A DNA stretch of 54,056 nucleotides. Source: Zygnema cylindricum. Lineage: Eukaryota; Streptophyta; Zygnematophyceae; Zygnematales; Zygnemataceae. The stretch covers positions 1 to 54,056 of the forward strand of contig JBBHKE010001771.1 of assembly GCA_037447655.1 (NCBI GenBank), written 5' to 3'. Positions 20,498 to 32,015 of the stretch are shown one piece after another (within the stretch, counting starts at the first letter, position 1; each line of letters starts with the position of its first letter). Position numbers and translations under genes: made by a program. The notes beneath the pieces were generated by a model. That model was not told the origin of the DNA. It saw only the letters and a list, made by a program, of their open reading frames with translations, and made no database searches.

Positions 20498-22371
20498 GAA
20501 ATAACCCTAATTCAGTATCACTTAAGCCCATTTAAAATGTCAATTATCTTCATTTATTGTCAAATTATTCCCATTCAACACTAATTAAAGCCATTCAAAA
20601 GTCTATTAAACCCCATCAATGTTTATTAATTATCTCTTCTCTATTTTTTAACTATTAGTTCCCTCCAATACAAAAAATTTCAGCAATATAAATAAATAAA
20701 ATGCTCAAAAAATGTTATAGACCGATGTTTCTCCCATACATTATATTTAGGATGGACTTTCGAATTTAAGATACAAAACAACATATCTAATAAGTAATTT
20801 TTTTTATTTTTTTTGTACTTACAATCAGTCTCAAAAAACCCAAAAACAATTATTGCCAAGAGGTAAAATTCATTCAATTCGACTTTAAAAAAAAAACGGA
20901 ATCGCTTGTGAAAGTTGAGATTTTTATCGCTTTTTTTTTTAATGATTTTTTTTTTGCTTTATGTTACATGATTATTAACAATAATTATTGGATTACAAAA
21001 GAATCACTAGCTTTATACCCCAATTCTAGGCAACTCCAAAAAAAATAAAGGTAATTAATAAGGACTAAATAAAACAAACTAAGAAAAGAGATAGGGCCAA
21101 TTTGGAAAATAAACCTAAATTTGTCGATTGGGGCTCATAATAAATTGTAAAAAATCTTGAAAGCAATCTAATTAAATCCTTATGTTAATAATACCGAAAT
21201 TGCTATTAATCATAATACCAGTTTAATGATTCTTAAAACTAATTGAATAACCCAAGCTCAAAAACAAAATTTAGTGTGGATAAAATCTCTATTTTCAAAG
21301 TGGTCCACAAAAGTTCGAAATATTTTTCTGATATCACACTAGAGAAACTGGTTTTACAGATAAAAATTAAAATGATTACATAAAAAAAATTGGGTTTTCT
21401 ATACACCATTCGAATTCTCCTCCGTTTTTCGCCAAAAAAATCGTCTCCTCTATCTCCTCCACCGTCTCCAGATGCTATATTACCTAAAAAAATAAAAAAA
21501 AACAGAAAAAAAAAGGAAAAGGGACTTAGAAAAAACACGAAAAGGGTTGAAAAAATCGGAAACAGGGCCGGTAAAAAAAGGAACAAACACACACAAAAAA
21601 AAAAAAAAACAAAAAACAAAGAAAAATGATCCAAATAAGACTTGGATTTGTGTGATGCAACCGACAAAAACCGACAGACACAAATAATCACATAAGAAGG
21701 GAAAAGAAGACAAGAAAAAATTACAAAATAGGCAAAAAAAAAGGAAGAAAAAAACAAAAAAATAATGACAAATACAGAGTGAGGAAGTTAGGTAAAAACC
21801 CAAAACAGCCAGAAAGTTAATGAATTTTATATATAAGAATATATGTAGTTATTTAGAAACTAACTTTATTGTTTACGTTACTGCACGAAATCATAGCAAT
21901 CGCACGACACATTTTTTCCGGAAAATAGTAAAAAAAAAAAAAAAAGACAAAAACAGCAAAAAACTCAATTAATAGCCTAGGAAACTGTGTCGATCTAGTA
22001 CACATTTTCAGGGATCCTCATGGCATGCCATAAAAGACAAAATAGCAAATAACTCCAAATCAAGAACACTATACATACAACTCCATCAAAGAATAATGTC
22101 ACTTGGGTTTTTCAAAACAATCACATGCAAAAAGGTTTAATACAAAAGTTAGCAAAAAAAAAAAAAACCAAAACACAAAACTCTAAAACCAATTTCTATT
22201 CAACACCATTATAAACTTACAAGCTATTTTGGAGTTCCACTTTTTTTTTCCCCCGCCTTTTCAACGATTCGATTCGTACTTTCCAATAGTCTTCACCAAA
22301 CATTTCTTCCTCCCCTCTCTCCCTCCCCTCCTCTCCCTCCTTCCTTCCCTTCCTTCCTCTCCCTACAAAGG
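20498..22371. other. AT-rich low-complexity DNA; CT-rich 3' flank of the F-box gene
   Basis: Mostly homopolymer-rich DNA (poly-A/T runs near 20800-20960, 21480-21640, 21925-21945 and 22156-22170). Open frames here are compositional artefacts. 22300-22365 is a pyrimidine tract (CCCTCTCTCCCTCCC-like) just beyond the F-box stop codon and may lie in its 3' untranslated region. No gene is supported. Confidence 0.6.
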
Positions 22372-23523
22372 CTAATCCATAACCGCGAGAAAATCGTCTT
22401 CCAACTTCGGACACCCTCTCTTAATATTCTCCCAACATTTTTGTCGTTTTCCCCCAAAGACAAACTTCCTCCCTAGGTAAAGATTCTTCAAATTTGGAAA
22501 CCCGTTCAAAAATCCTTCGCCCGTCGCGTTACTCGGAAGCCGTAATTGTAATTTTTCTAGAAAACGACAATTTTCCGAAAGAACTTGAATCCCATAATCC
22601 GAAAGTCGTACGAACCGTACGATCGATCGATCGGAGAGCCGTTCGACCATGACGTCAGGAACTCCTAAATGGAATTTTCTTACATTGGGTAATAAAGAAG
22701 AGAGAGATCGGATAACATCGTCGGTTACCGATACCGATACGACCATAAAGTTCACCTCGAAGGTGTGCAAATAGTCAAGGGGAGATAAAAAGTTTATACC
22801 CATTATTTCTTCGCGAAAAGAATACCTACAATGTAATTTTGTGAGCTTAATTTCTTCTAGGAGAGGACAATTCGCTAAAACGTTTGAAAAAAATTGAACT
22901 TGTACCATAGTTTGCATGTTTAGGGTTTTCAAGTTTTTAAAATTGGGTTTTATCGCTAATTCTTCGAGAAACGGTGTTGTGAAATTAGCAATTGTGTCCT
23001 CATGTCCTCCAATGTACTCAATGTGTTCAATGTGGGGTGAATTTATCAAAAATTTGATACTATCCCCACATCGCGAATAAAATTTCAATCTTTTCAAATT
23101 GGGAAATTGTTTTTCCAAAAAATCGACATTGCAACCAATATCCCAAAAAATCTCGAGATTCTCCAAATTTTTCGAATAGAATTCGAGGATCGAATCTAAA
23201 ATAGTTATTATTTTCGGTACTAGGACACAAAGCCCTTTTTCAAACCCCTTTTTTTTCATAAAAAGACCCTTTTTGAAATCTTTTTCTCGCGCCGTAATTT
23301 TTACGGAACGAATATTCGGAAATCGTTCAAAAATATGTTTCAATTCTTTTTCCGTTTTTGGGATTCCTCTCACGAATGGGTCGAAAGAAAGTTCGCGAAT
23401 TTTCGAATTCGCGAGGGAATACCACTCACGTGCGACCAAGGAAGCGGATTGGAGGTGACACGTGTCAATGAAGGAGAAGAAGAAGGGTAAATCCATCTCG
23501 GAGAGGCAATCTCTGGAAGCCAT
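22372..23523 (-). CDS. F-box / leucine-rich-repeat protein (383 aa)
   Basis: This intronless-looking minus-strand frame starts MASRDCLSEMDLPF. Residues 5-45 fit a degenerate plant F-box (LPFFFSFIDTCHLQSASLVAREWYS), the Skp1-binding part of an SCF ubiquitin ligase. The following FERFPNIRSVKI and repeated blocks (NLKRLKFYS, FLEELAIK, LLEEIKLTKL, LEKLQLRL, NLKNLYLG) are leucine-rich repeats that would bind a substrate. The layout recalls TIR1/COI1-type F-box/LRR proteins, which are near 590 residues, so this one is short. An in-frame upstream ATG at 23718 would add 65 residues, including a Ser-Pro run encoded by a microsatellite. I prefer 23523 because it immediately precedes the F-box. Substrate and pathway cannot be inferred. 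It is the only convincing host gene in the window. Confidence 0.72.
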   Translation of the reverse strand: MASRDCLSEMDLPFFFSFIDTCHLQSASLVAREWYSLANSKIRELSFDPFVRGIPKTEKELKHIFERFPNIRSVKITAREKDFKKGLFMKKKGFEKGLCVLVPKIITILDSILEFYSKNLENLEIFWDIGCNVDFLEKQFPNLKRLKFYSRCGDSIKFLINSPHIEHIEYIGGHEDTIANFTTPFLEELAIKPNFKNLKTLNMQTMVQVQFFSNVLANCPLLEEIKLTKLHCRYSFREEIMGINFLSPLDYLHTFEVNFMVVSVSVTDDVIRSLSSLLPNVRKFHLGVPDVMVERLSDRSIVRFVRLSDYGIQVLSENCRFLEKLQLRLPSNATGEGFLNGFPNLKNLYLGRKFVFGGKRQKCWENIKRGCPKLEDDFLAVMD

Positions 23524-23525
23524 AG

Positions 23526-23632
23526 GGGGAGAGGGAGAGGGAGAGGGAGAGGGAGAGGGAGAGGGAGAGGGAGAGGGAGAGGAAGAGGGAGAGGGAGAGG
23601 GAGAGGGAGAGGGAAAGGGAAAGGGAGAGGGA
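23526..23632. repeat. GGGAGA hexanucleotide microsatellite
   Basis: About 17 tandem GGGAGA units with a few interruptions (GGAAGA, GGGAAA), directly upstream of the preferred F-box start codon. On the gene's strand it reads TCTCCC. In the same frame it encodes Ser-Pro repeats, if translation starts at 23718. CT-rich tracts are also common in plant 5' untranslated regions. Confidence 0.9.
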
Positions 23633-23767
23633 GCGGAAGAAGGAGACAGCGGAGGAAGAGGGAAGAACCTGAATATTTCTTTGAGAGCGATAGAGAGAGA
23701 TAGGGGCTCTGGCCGCATTAAAGGAGAGATGACAGCGCGCCTTATCTACCGTATCCCCAAAATTTAA

Positions 23768-26700
23768 TGCGTCCGTACAGTACAAGGACTGTAATATGGA
23801 CAGTACAGTGCTTTGGATTATTCGTGCATGTGATTATTATGGATACCGTATCTGACGGTTGACTTCTACGCGCAATTTAACGGGCAGCGGGGGGAGAGGA
23901 AACTATTGTACTTTCAGCTACGCGGAAAATCTGCATAGAAATCGTAAAGGCGGTAAAATCTGACCGTTAAAAGGTTTCCTAGCGTTCGTTTCTGTTTTTG
24001 AGAATCCGACGCTCCAGATTCTGTTATGAAACGCCAATTTTCAAACCGAGTTTGACATCATCTGTGCTTTCATGGAAGCAATCGGACGGCGGATATCTTT
24101 AGATTGACAATTGAGGAGCATCTGACCGTACGGCTGCTCTTTGTCGTTTTCCGGTTTTTTTTTTGTTTCCGTTCGTTTAGTGTGGACGCTTCGTATCCAG
24201 TTTTCAAATATCACGGGGATTCACTTCCAAGACAGTGATTACGTCGATGACACGTGCTGAACGCCGAGCTAATGTATGTGCTTTAAAAGTTTAGATGTAA
24301 TATTTTTCGTACAGTATAAAATTTTGTCCGGATTTTGTCTAATGGCGGCGGGATCCGGCACTAAGCTGTTGATAGAAGACGGCTTCAATTAGACAGGTCA
24401 CACTGCGGTACAAACTAGAAAGAGCATGCGGTCTACACGTGGCAGCAATTCTGGCATTCAGCGAGATTCAGAAGCGAGTAACGGTACGGTACTGTACTTT
24501 ACTGCTACAGTTGTACCAGCAGAAAGGACAAACCCTCCTGAAGGCAAATTGCAGACGGTTTTTCTCTTGAACCGTACCAAATTGCAGATACCTCTCATAG
24601 TCTCATCCAAGTAACGGACGATCCGATTTCCTTACTGGTAATAATTTTAAGGGTAAATGAAAAAAAAACACATTAAAACTGCCCGTAAATTGTTTCAAAA
24701 ACGTTTTTGTTTCCACAAACAGAAACGTGATTCGCTCAAATTTGGGAAATTATCCCAAAAAAAAAAGCTAGTCGCTCAAGGGCAGGCGTAAAATAATAAT
24801 TTACTCACACTTTTGTTTTTTTCCGTTTTTTTATAGTTGACCTTCGTTGACCAACTCGCTGGTCAAAAAAGACAAAAGCCATCGTTTTGAAAAATGAGAA
24901 GGTTCCCACTCTTACAAATGTAATATGTACTTGTAGCAGTACAGCTTGTTAGCACTCCGTACGATAATCGTACAACTACTATTGGGATTGCTAGAATCGA
25001 TAATGATACAAAGTCACCTTGTCCGTACACTTTTACTGTAGGGTTCTAAAGGATGCGCTTTATTTTTGACCGGCGGAAATTTCTAGCATTTATAAGAAAT
25101 ATTAGAGCATAAAGGGGTAAAATGGAGAGTGCTCGTACTTGTATAGTTTAAAGGGAACGTTTTGTCGAAATAAAAAGCGCGGAATTGTCGGTATGGACAC
25201 GTGGTAAATCTCTATACCCGTGCCATTTTCTTTCTGGTTTGTAACCGTAATTCGTATCTCGTATTTGTCATCCGTACTACAATTTTGTCAATTTCTTACT
25301 TTTATACATTTTCTGATGCGTGCCGTACACTTCTGGAAAATCACCAGGATACGTCTGCAAAGTACGAGTCGAATCGAGAATTTAGCTGCGAATCAAAAGC
25401 TCTCCACGTGTCTCCGTACAATTCATACGACGGGACACCGTGGCGTGTACCTCACGGTACTATAGGCATTTTTAATTTTTGATTTTTTTCCCCGCCGCAT
25501 TGCAGCAAAATGTACAATTTGTACATCGTCCACGTGACGTTTAGCTAATGGGACGAAATAAACCGTACATATTTAGTACATTTCATACGCTACAGTACTG
25601 TAAATTTTGCAATTGTAGTGTGGGAACCATATGACCCGATTGATGGACCATATTCCATGACGCGTGTCAGCATTTTAGCCACTTCGTACACTCCAAGTGA
25701 CCATAAAAAACAAAAGAAAAATAACTCCGAAAAGAACAAAAAAATATTTTTGTTGTACTGTAACGCGACTATTTCCGAACGGCCAAAATATTGACCCGCT
25801 TTTTGCAATTGGCCAATCAATCGGGTCAACGCTCAAAAACGAGATTTTTGACCCCCAAAATAGCCGAGTGGGCTCCAGTCCTCAGGCGGTAAACGGGTAT
25901 CGTAAAAGAATAAAACGTTGCATGGCAGTGTGAACGTTTTAAAAACCCCCAGTTAAACCTTTTCTGGAAGGTTAAACTCATTTTTTTCTGATTTGAGTTT
26001 TGGAACAGTTAATGGCGTTCGACTATTCAACAAGGTCAGTTTAATTCTTATTTTTTTTTATGTTATTAGTACCATGTTTTCCTAAAATTTAGCCACGTAG
26101 AAGAGAAGCGGGACGAGGCTCTTGAAGTGGAGCCCAGATATCCACCTCAAAATGGAAAGACACTAATGTTAAAAATAAGAACAGGTTAACCAAATCCAAT
26201 GCGCATAACATCACCATTTAAATAATTGATCGACTCCTCTAACCGACAATAATGTTAGAGGCCCACCATAAAAGGAGCAAGGGGATAATTCTTATATTAT
26301 GTTTTAAGTATGAAGCATTTCATAACTTAGGGAGGAGGTGATATTATTACGGAGATGTTCTCTTACTAGAGCCCTGTAGGTTTGACCAGAAAAAGGGTAG
26401 ATCACGTTCATGGGGATGCAAAAATGAGAATATGGATTCACATGAGGCAAAATCAACCAGAATCGTTTGAATGTTGGAACACATGTCCATTTTCTCCGAA
26501 GTAGTGGTGAAAATGGAACCTTCAATCTAGCAATCGGCGACATCCACTGTACGCGCTATACTTTGAGCAATGTACAAGGGCACGTCGAAAAGCATGTGGC
26601 GAGATCGTCTATGAGTATACATGGTGACCAAGGATGCTCGAGGTGTTTATTTTGCGTAGTAAGTTTTACTTCTTGTTTGGGGGTTTCATGCTCACTATTG

Positions 26701-27420
26701 AATATGAATAAAGTTCACGTAGCCACAACCGATGGTAGAAACATACGACTGTAAATCACCTAAAAATGTGACGCTCATATGGGCTATATAAAAGCACTGC
26801 TTGTAAAATGACGGGTCATGTAACATCTTTATATCTTATTTAACGTATTTACAAACCAAACATTTTTTTTTACATCCTATTTTTTTACGATTTTACTTGT
26901 ATTATGTGCTCAATTTGCCTTTACTTTGCAATTTATATGGGTTGTGGCACGTAAGAAATAAGAAGTCAAAACTACAAATATTTGAGCATTATTTAAATAC
27001 CACCTCATGTTTAAATACAAAACAACATAAACACCGAAGCAAATCACACTACGAGTTAGCAGTTTGGAGTTTAGAGAGAACCATCCCTCGTCTACTACGT
27101 GGTATATTCAATGACAAAACTCAAAAATGACAACCTAGATTTCTCCTCAAACTTGTCTGAGAAGTAGCTCCAAATTTCAGCTTTATGTTTTGAAACAAAT
27201 CCCCGTCCCAACGATACTGTGTTATATTACGTTGTTTAATGGATTGATTGTTTGAATTTGAAATTGGTGTTGAAATATCGCTAGTGTTTTTTTGTAATAT
27301 CGTATGTGAATAGGTACAAACTGAAAATAGAAGTAATTAAAAGAAGAAATAAAGAAAATATATATATACAAGAAAAAAATAGCATAAAAGACTTTTTCTT
27401 AGTGTATACCACACTTTGGA
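23768..27420. other. Intergenic, no feature recognised
   Basis: About 3.6 kb upstream of the F-box gene. There are scattered short ORFs without recognisable motifs and frequent GTAC-containing words (for example GTACAGTAC near 23774). The promoter of the F-box gene must lie at the left end, but no confident TATA box or start site was identified. Confidence 0.5.
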
Positions 27421-27545
27421 CCATAGTTCAAAAGTAGGTGAAATTACACCCATACAATATGCCTATTGTACGCAAAAAATACAATATACCCTTAAGACCC
27501 ATATTGTATTGGCCGCAAAATGAAATAAAATAGTAACAGGGTTAA

Positions 27546-27909
27546 TGTAACAGCAATAGCGGATCGAACTTGTTTATAAAGGGGTATTTAGGTATTATGA
27601 TTATAGAGTACTAAATTTGGTAGACGTCCGCGAAAGAATCACGCTATTTGGAGTTATATTTTAAAAGTTATAGCGATGGGTGTATTTAGGTGATAGCGTG
27701 GGGTCTTAATAACAAGTGGGTATCATTGAAACGGGTTAAGGGTCAAATTAGTACCAAAATTACGCGTGTACGTTTCATAAAGTTCTAACAAAACGTTTAG
27801 TATGCACGGTGGTTCGTTTCGTACAAATTTTAGGACCAAACGTCACTTTTACTTAAGGGAATTTCGTTGGAAGTTTCGCGTGCGAAATTTGTTACGCACG
27901 ATCGTGCGA
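27546..27909 (+). repeat. gypsy-3 5' LTR, truncated
   Basis: 364 bp matching the first part of the 3' LTR. It begins TGTAACAGCAATAGCGG and ends at CGATCGTGCGA, where pol sequence takes over. Compared with the 3' LTR it lacks ATA after the first two bases and has two visible substitutions. The breakpoint shares a few bases (CGA) with both parents, as expected from microhomology-mediated or template-switch deletion. Confidence 0.88.
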
Positions 27910-30710
27910 GATGTAGAACATGTTATTAACCTTGAACCTGGATGTAATCCTCCTGTCACAGGAATTTATAAACACAGTTTCTTGAGCAAGAGGAGTTAAA
28001 CAAACAGATCAAAGAACTCTTAGAGAAAGGACATATTCAGCCCAGCAAATCACCGTACGGAGCACCCGTTCTCTTCGTCAAAAAGAAAGACGGAACGTTG
28101 AGAATGTGTGTCGATTATCGTAGTCTGAATAAGATTACGGTGAAGGATAAGTATCCGTTACCTTTAATTTCTGATTTGATAAATCGTTTAAAAGGTGCTA
28201 AAGTATTTTCGTTGATTGACCTACGTAGTGGCTTTAATCAGGTGCCGATTAGAATTGAAGATGTTGATAAAACTGCTTTCAGGACTAGGGTGGGTCATTT
28301 CGAATGGATAGTGGTGCCATTCGGCTTAACGAATGCACCGCCTACTTACCAAAGATTAATGAACCAAACCTTTTCAGATTACATACATGAGTTTGTCCAA
28401 GTGTTTATACATGATATATTAGTTTACAGTGAATCTAAAGAACAACATATAATTCATTTAAAAAAAGTTTTGGAAAGGTTAAGAGAAAGAAAATTATATG
28501 GAAAATTGTCAAAATTTAGTTTTCTTAAAAGTGAACAATTATTTTTGGGACACATAGTTAGTGAGGAAGGTGTTAAAACAGATCCATCCAAAATTTTAGC
28601 AATCCAAAATTGGAAACAACCTACTAATGTCACAGAAGTTAGATCATTTTTGGGATTGGCCACTTATTACAGGAAATTTATCAGGAATTTCAGTATGATC
28701 GCCTCACCTTTGACGGATTTACTTCAAGAGAAGGAGACGTTTGTGTGGGGAGCTGATCAGGATGGAGCATTCGAGGAATTAAAAGGGAAGTTGACCTCTG
28801 CCCCTACACTGGTGTATCCTGACCGTGCCGGAGAATTTGAAGTTCTAATCACTACAGATGCATCTGATAAAGGTCTAGGTGCAGTCATAAGTCAAAAAGT
28901 CCGCAAACACTTTCATCCTATTGCTTTTGAGTCCATAAAATTTAATGATGCTGAAAAGAACTATACAGCACAGGAAAAGGAATTACTTGCAATTGTACAT
29001 GCATTGGTGAAATGGCGTTGTTATTTGCATAATAAAGAATTTACAGTTCAGTGTGATAATAAAACCCTCTCTTATTTACAGAGATTAAGTGATGCGCAGA
29101 TTATGATTGGCAGACACGTTAGGTGGATGCAGAAATTAACATATTTCAAATTTAATGTCAAACATATTCTTGAGAAGACAAATGTAGTCGCAGATCCTTT
29201 AAGTAGATGTTTTGAAATAAGTGTTATGGTTCAAGATGAATTGTTTTTAGATACAGTTAGAAATGGTTATGATAAAGATCCTTATTTTGTTGTGATTTAC
29301 AAGAACATTTCAGGAGGGAATTCTGACCCATTGAATGAGAGACATGTCAAAAACTTTAGACTAGAGGATGGTTTACTGTATTTGCAAATTGGGGATAGAT
29401 TATGCATTCCTGAAGTGGGAGACTTAAAAAAACAAATTTTACGGGAAGCTCATGAGCATTTACGACATCTAGGTCGAGATAAAACTCTTAGTCGATTACA
29501 AAGTAGATTGTTTTGGCCTGGGATGGCAAAGGAGGTGTCAAAACACGTGGAAAGTTGTGTCCCTTGCCAACAAAGTAAACCCAGTACCCAAAAACTTAAA
29601 GGTCTCTTAAAACCTTTGGATATCCGCGAAAGACCGTAGGAATCTGTCAGTATGGATTTTATTGTTAGGTTGCCTGCTACATCTAAAAGGAATGACAGTA
29701 TAATGGTCGTAGTCGATAGGATCAGTAAAATGGCAATCTTTATCCCTTGCAAAACCACTCATTCAGTTGTAGATATTGCAAAGTTATATTTTGACAACGT
29801 GGTCAGACATCATGGAGTTCCTCTATCTATAGTCAGTGATAGAGATTCTAAATTTACGTCTGCTATTTGGAAAGAATTACAACAAAATTTAGGCTCTGAA
29901 TTGAAAATGAGTACCGCTTATCATCCTCAGACAGATGGACACACAGAAAGGATGAACTGTACACTAGAGGAAATGCTTAGGATTGTTTGCAATGGAGTTC
30001 AGAACACATGGGAATCTAAACTGCCATTAATGGAATTTGCATACAATTCATGTAAACATGCTAGTACATGATTCCCGCCATTTAAAGTTGCATGCGGATA
30101 CCAACCTAGATAAGCATTGGAATTAATAACAGGGGTCACTGAAGGGAATAGGGGTTCTGGAACAGAGTTTTGGGAATACGTTCAAACAATTTGGAAAACT
30201 GTCCGGGATTCATTAATGGAGGCACAAAGGAGGCAAGAATTAAATGCTAACCGCAAACGGGGTGATTGGGTGTTACGCACAGGTGACAAGGTTTGGCTTT
30301 CTACAACTCATTACAGGTGCAAGATTGAGGGACAATCGGATCCTACGGGGAAATTTGCCCCTAAGTACATTGGACCATTTACTGTAATCGAGATGATATC
30401 GTCAGTTGCTGCCAAATTGGACTTCCCGCCTTCAACAAAAATTCTTCCAGTGATACACATCAGCCAATTGAAACCACCGAAACTTCGACCAACTGAAAGA
30501 GAATTGGAATTGGATCCCTCAATAATTATAGAACCTGAAGTCCACAGATGGGTAATATATTAGGTTGGTCAACGGTTCAAGGTTAGTGATACTATATTCT
30601 GGCAAGTGCATTATCTAGGAAGGCCTGAGGATGAGTTGACTTTAGAGGATAAAAATTCTGAGTTTTTACAGAGGTATTGGAGGGATAATAATATAGAAGT
30701 CACGTCTTGA
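27910..30710 (+). pseudogene. gypsy-3 pol (RT, RNase H, integrase, chromodomain-like tail)
   Basis: From about 27983 to the stop at 30708-30710 it is one frame, with in-frame stops at 29637-29639, 30069-30071, 30111-30113 and 30561-30563. RT has [40 protein letters not shown] and [12 protein letters not shown]. The catalytic motif reads FIHD where FIDD is expected. RNase H has [12 protein letters not shown] and [12 protein letters not shown]. Integrase has an HHCC finger (HEHLRHLG...CVPCQQ) and the core acidic residues in MDFI, VSDRDSKF and the Glu of TERMN. The C-terminus (FWQVHYLGRPEDE) resembles a chromodomain, suggesting a chromovirus (inference). The four stops and lost catalytic Asp make it inactive. 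Confidence 0.9.
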
Positions 30711-30746
30711 GAATTAAAGGTGTTTAACTGAGGTCAGTTAAAAATA

Positions 30747-30755
30747 AGGAGGGGA
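30747..30755 (+). other. gypsy-3 polypurine tract
   Basis: AGGAGGGGA immediately before the 3' LTR, in the expected place for plus-strand priming. Confidence 0.72.
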
Positions 30756-31726
30756 TGATATAACAGCAATAGCGGATCGAACTTGTTTATAAAGGGGTAT
30801 TTAGGTATTATGATTATAGAGTACTAAATTTGGTAGACGTCCGCGAAAGAATCACGCTATTTGGAGTTATATTTTAAAAGTTATAGTGATGGGTGTATTT
30901 AGGTGATAGCGTGGGGTCTTAATAACAAGTGGGTATCATTGAAACGGGTTAAGGGTCAAATTAGTACCAAAATTACGCGTGTACGTTTCATAAAGTTCTA
31001 ACAAAACGTTTAGTATGCACGGTGGTTCGTTTCGTACAAATTTTAGGACCAAACGTCACTTTTAGTTAAGGGAATTTCGTTGGAAGTTTCGCGTGCGAAA
31101 TTTGTTACGCACGATCGTGCGAAGTCGCGTTTTGTTTGGCGCGCACTTTTGCACGTAAATGTTACGTAGTGAAACGTAACGTTTGATTGGTTAATAAAGT
31201 GCTAAGTAGTTAGTAAGAGATTTCGCACGTTTTTGCATTGGTCAATCTGAGTCTTTGCTGATCAATGATTGGCCCAGGTAAAAGCCTGTTAAAACGGAGC
31301 ATTGGCTTTGGCCTGGCGAGTCCAGGGCGATGATGGATAAATAGTGAAGTGTAAGAGGAGAGTAGACATCTTTTCCTTTGGAAAAGTTTGTGGAAATTTC
31401 GGCTGATCTTGGTCCTGAGCGATTAATACCAAATTGGAGAAAAGGCATTTTTGCATTGAAATCTCTTACTAACTAAATAATGTTTTAGTAGTTAAGAGAT
31501 AGAATTATTAAGAGTGGAGAGTAGAGGAAACACTTTAATTTGAAGGGTTGAGCCACGAGGGCAAGAGACCAAGCTAATGTTATGTGGACAGAAGCTTCTT
31601 CTAATTTAAAGTTTATCCTTCTGCGAGTGTTGTCCAATGTGGATGTGTATTTTCCAATGTGTGGAATGTGTGGTTGAAATTGTTTGTAGTAATGGGATTT
31701 TCAGAGAGGTAGGAAATCCCGTTACA
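30756..31726 (+). repeat. gypsy-3 3' LTR, full length
   Basis: 971 bp, starting TGATATAACAGC and ending CCCGTTACA. The first 370 bp repeat 27546-27909, and its entire length matches the reverse complement of the gypsy-1 LTR. It is followed by GTTGA, the probable target-site copy. Confidence 0.9.
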
Positions 31727-31837
31727 GTTGAGTTGCATATGGATCGATAGAGAATTAAACGTCATGTCTAAATTTGAAAAAAAAATCGGACAAAAAAATA
31801 TTTTTCTGTGAGTTTTGAGCGACTTTTCATTTAAATC

Positions 31838-32015
31838 GTCAGAGTCGGACGATCTGACGGTCGTCGATCGAAGAAACAATCTAAGAAGATCACATGAAAA
31901 TCCCATAACACAACTTACGACAGGATTGTCGTCAGATTTGGACGATCGGACGGTCGCCGATCAAAGTAACGACTTAAGAAGATCACATGAAAAACCCATA
32001 ACACAACTTACGATA
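31838..32015. repeat. 93-bp-period tandem repeat, two copies
   Basis: GTCAGA...GGACGATC...GACGGTCG...AAGAAGATCACATGAAAA...CCATAACACAACTTACGA occurs at 31838 and again at 31931, with about a dozen differences. It lies in the right arm of family E. Function unknown. Confidence 0.8.

Larger units (their letters stand above)
27546..31726 (+). mobile_element. gypsy-3: internally deleted Ty3/gypsy element, plus strand
   Basis: Same family as gypsy-1. A truncated 5' LTR (27546-27909) is fused directly to pol, followed by RT, RNase H, integrase, polypurine tract and a full 3' LTR (30756-31726). Near-matching 5-bp flanks GTTAA (27541-27545) and GTTGA (31727-31731) mark the insertion site. The deletion removed the rest of the 5' LTR, the primer-binding site, gag and most of protease. 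The surviving LTR parts differ by only about three changes, so it inserted fairly recently. Confidence 0.9.

Noticed and set aside
21239-21803. Overlapping 107-172 codon ORFs rich in Phe/Leu, or Lys on the other strand
   Set aside because: They arise from poly-A/T low-complexity DNA and have no motif support.
23462-23785. ORFs of 101-106 codons across the GGGAGA repeat (Gly-Glu or Ser-Leu repeats)
   Set aside because: Shadows of the microsatellite in other frames; the F-box frame explains the region.
26304-26754. ORFs of 79 and 95 codons with some balanced composition
   Set aside because: No recognisable domain, no neighbouring gene context and no family similarity that I can name.
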